In this document: piece after piece, positions 62,111-64,000 of the stretch
Layout of the letters: each line of letters begins with the position of its first letter
How positions within the stretch are numbered: the stretch's first letter is position 1
Assembly (NCBI GenBank): GCA_026874595.1
Contig: CM049306.1
Location: 43,960,019-44,024,018 of the forward strand
Reading direction: 5' to 3'
Source of the DNA: Sipunculus nudus
Taxonomy: Eukaryota; Annelida; Sipuncula; Golfingiida; Sipunculidae
DNA length: 64,000 bases
Notes under the pieces: model-generated
Told to the model about the DNA's origin: nothing
The model's database searches: none
The model's input: the letters and a program-made list of their open reading frames with translations, nothing else
Position numbers and translations under genes: made by a program

Positions 62111-64000
62111 ACTAGATGTGTCGGAACGACACGAATGCCCCCGCCTTGGGCAAATTAGAAACATTTGTAAAATTTGGAAAAATTTTTAAGTTCAGGAGGT
62201 GTCGTATGGTCAAAAGTAGGTCAACAAGGGCAAAATGCAAACTCGATTTGTAACGGGTCATTATCAAGCAACACACCAAAAATCATGCCAGTATATGCAG
62301 GCATTGTGAAAAAAAGTCCATACATGTGCATTTTCCATAAAAATTTCTGTCTTTCATGAAATTTTCTATGTTTAGGATCTGTAAAACAATCAAAAGTAGG
62401 TCAACCAGGATGAAACGCAAACTCGATCTGTAACTGTCATTATCTGCCCACACAAAAAAAATCAGGGTGGTATCTGCAGGCATTGAGGAAAAAAAGTCAG
62501 TACACATGCATTTGTTATGAAAATTTATATTTTTCATGAAACTTTCTATGTTCAGGAGCAGTCAAATGGTCAAAAGTAGGTCAACTGAGACAAAACAAGA
62601 ACTCGATCTGTAACTGGTCATTATCTGCCTACACACCAAAAATCAGGCCCATATCTGCAGGCACTGCGAAAAAAAGTCCATACATGTGCACCTTTTTTAT
62701 GAAATTTTCTATGTTAGAGCACCGTCAAACGGTCAAAAATAGGTCAACTGGGACATAACGTGAACTCCATCTGTAACTGGTCAATATCTGCCGACACACC
62801 AAAATTCAGGCCAATATCTGCAGGCATTGCAAAAAAACGTCTGTACATGTGTATTTGTCATGAAATTTCATATTTTTCATGAAATATTCTATGTTCAGGA
62901 GCCGTAAAACGGTCAAAAGTAAGTCAACCGGGACAAAACGCGAACTCGATCTGTAACTGGTCTATATCTGTCCACACACCAAAAATCAGGCCAATATCTG
63001 CAGGCACTGAGAAAAAAAAAACGTACATGTGTATTTGTCATGAAATTTCATATTTTTCATGAAATTTTCTATGTTCAGGGGCCGTAAAACCGCCAAAAGT
63101 AGGTCAGCCAGGACGAAATGCGAACTCGATCTGTAACTGGTCTATATCTGCTCACACACCAAAAATCAGGCCAATATCTGCAGGCATTGCGAAAAAAAGT
63201 CCGTACATGTGTATCTGTCATGAATATTTCTATTTTTCATGAAATTTTCTAAGTTTAGGAGCCATAAAACGGTCAAAAGTAGGTCAACCAGGACGAAACG
63301 CGAACTCGATCTGTAACTGGTCTATATCTGCTCACACACCAAAAATCAGGCCAATATCTGCAGGCATTGCGAAAGAAAAGTCCGTACATGTGTATCTGTC
63401 ATGAATATTTCTATTTTTCATGAAATTTTCTAAGTTTAGGAGCCGTAAAACGGTCAAAAGTAGGTCAACCAGAACGAAACGCGAACTCAATCTGTAACTG
63501 GTCTATATCTGCTCACACACCAAAAATCAGGCCAATATCTGCAGGCATTGCGAAAAAACGTCTGTACATGTGTATTTGTCATGAAATTTCATATTTTTCA
63601 TGAAATTTTCTATGTTCAGGAGCCGTAAAACGGTCAAAAGTAAGTCAACCAGGACGAAACGTGAACTCGATCTGTAACTGGTCTATATCTGCTCACACAC
63701 CAAAAATCAGGCCAATATCTGCAGGGACTGAGAAAAAAAAAAACGTACATGTGTATTTGTCATGAAATTTCATATTTTTCATGAAATTTTCTATGTTCAG
63801 GAGCCGTAAAACCGTCAAAAGTAGGTCAACCAGGACGAAATGCGAACTCGATCTGTGACTGGTCTATATCTGCTCACACACCAAAAATCAGGCCAATATC
63901 TGCAGGCATTGCGAAAAAAAGTCCGTACATGTGTATCTGTCATGAATATTTCTATTTTTCATGAAATTTTCTAAGTTTAGGAGCCATAAAACGGTCAAAA
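62111..64000 (+). mobile_element. F2 element copy 2, running off the window
   Basis: It begins AACTAGATGTGTCGGAACGA after an A-run, with the same 5' hairpin and box X AATGCCCCCGCC as copy 1. About ten tandem units of 180-181 bp follow (AATATCTG near 62813, 62993, 63173, 63353, 63534, 63714 and 63895). The 3' end is beyond 64000. Units carry CCGTAAAACGG, a small inverted repeat. Confidence 0.8.

Overview
This window is animal nuclear DNA, most likely from a mollusc and probably a bivalve. The signs are split genes with GT-AG introns, AT-rich introns of 0.5-13.5 kb, metazoan housekeeping proteins, and very dense non-autonomous repeats with tandem-repeat cores of the kind known from bivalve genomes. 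The species cannot be named from the sequence. Most long open frames in the window are chance frames inside repeats.

Three host genes are supported. (1) A partial minus-strand gene occupies 17-6208, with two exons that join in frame. It weakly resembles PAAT/C10orf88, and the rest lies left of the window. (2) A complete six-exon cofactor-dependent phosphoglycerate mutase gene (PGAM type, 250 aa) lies on the plus strand from 7458 to 33369, head-to-head with gene 1. (3) The last four coding exons of a mitochondrial carrier of the ornithine transporter (SLC25A15/SLC25A2) group lie on the minus strand, 55089-52610. Its first coding exon was not found. The carrier has unusual residues at the first signature motif and at two predicted substrate contact points.

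The rest is largely mobile DNA. The main discovery is a set of elements sharing one architecture: a 5' end starting AACWAG followed by a short hairpin and a box X; a core, usually of tandem repeats; a GGAC/GACA-rich tract; and a 3' hairpin carrying the reverse complement of X, followed by A residues. At least four families unrelated in sequence fit this plan: F1 (16050-18002), F2 (55806-57503 and 62111 to the right edge), F3 (seven copies) and F4 (56189-56875, weaker at its 5' end). For F3, all seven 5' ends and all seven 3' ends in the window pair up in consistent orientation. Several copies are nested. Helitron2/Helentron-type non-autonomous elements and the bivalve 'pearl' elements are the closest known analogues (inference).

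Layout: 1-6.3 kb partial gene 1 with repeats in its intron; 6.3-7.4 kb shared upstream region; 7.4-34.4 kb PGAM with element-filled introns, including a tandem array that copies the exon-3 splice donor; 35.1-43.3 kb an F3 copy hosting an LTR retrotransposon; 43.7-47.4 kb two F3 copies nested in opposite orientation; 48-52.6 kb a gene-poor stretch with minisatellites; 52.6-55.1 kb the carrier gene; 55.6-58.5 kb a three-level nest (F4 in F2 in F3); 58.5-62.1 kb without recognisable features; 62.1-64 kb an F2 copy running off the edge. The three host genes are not obviously linked in function.
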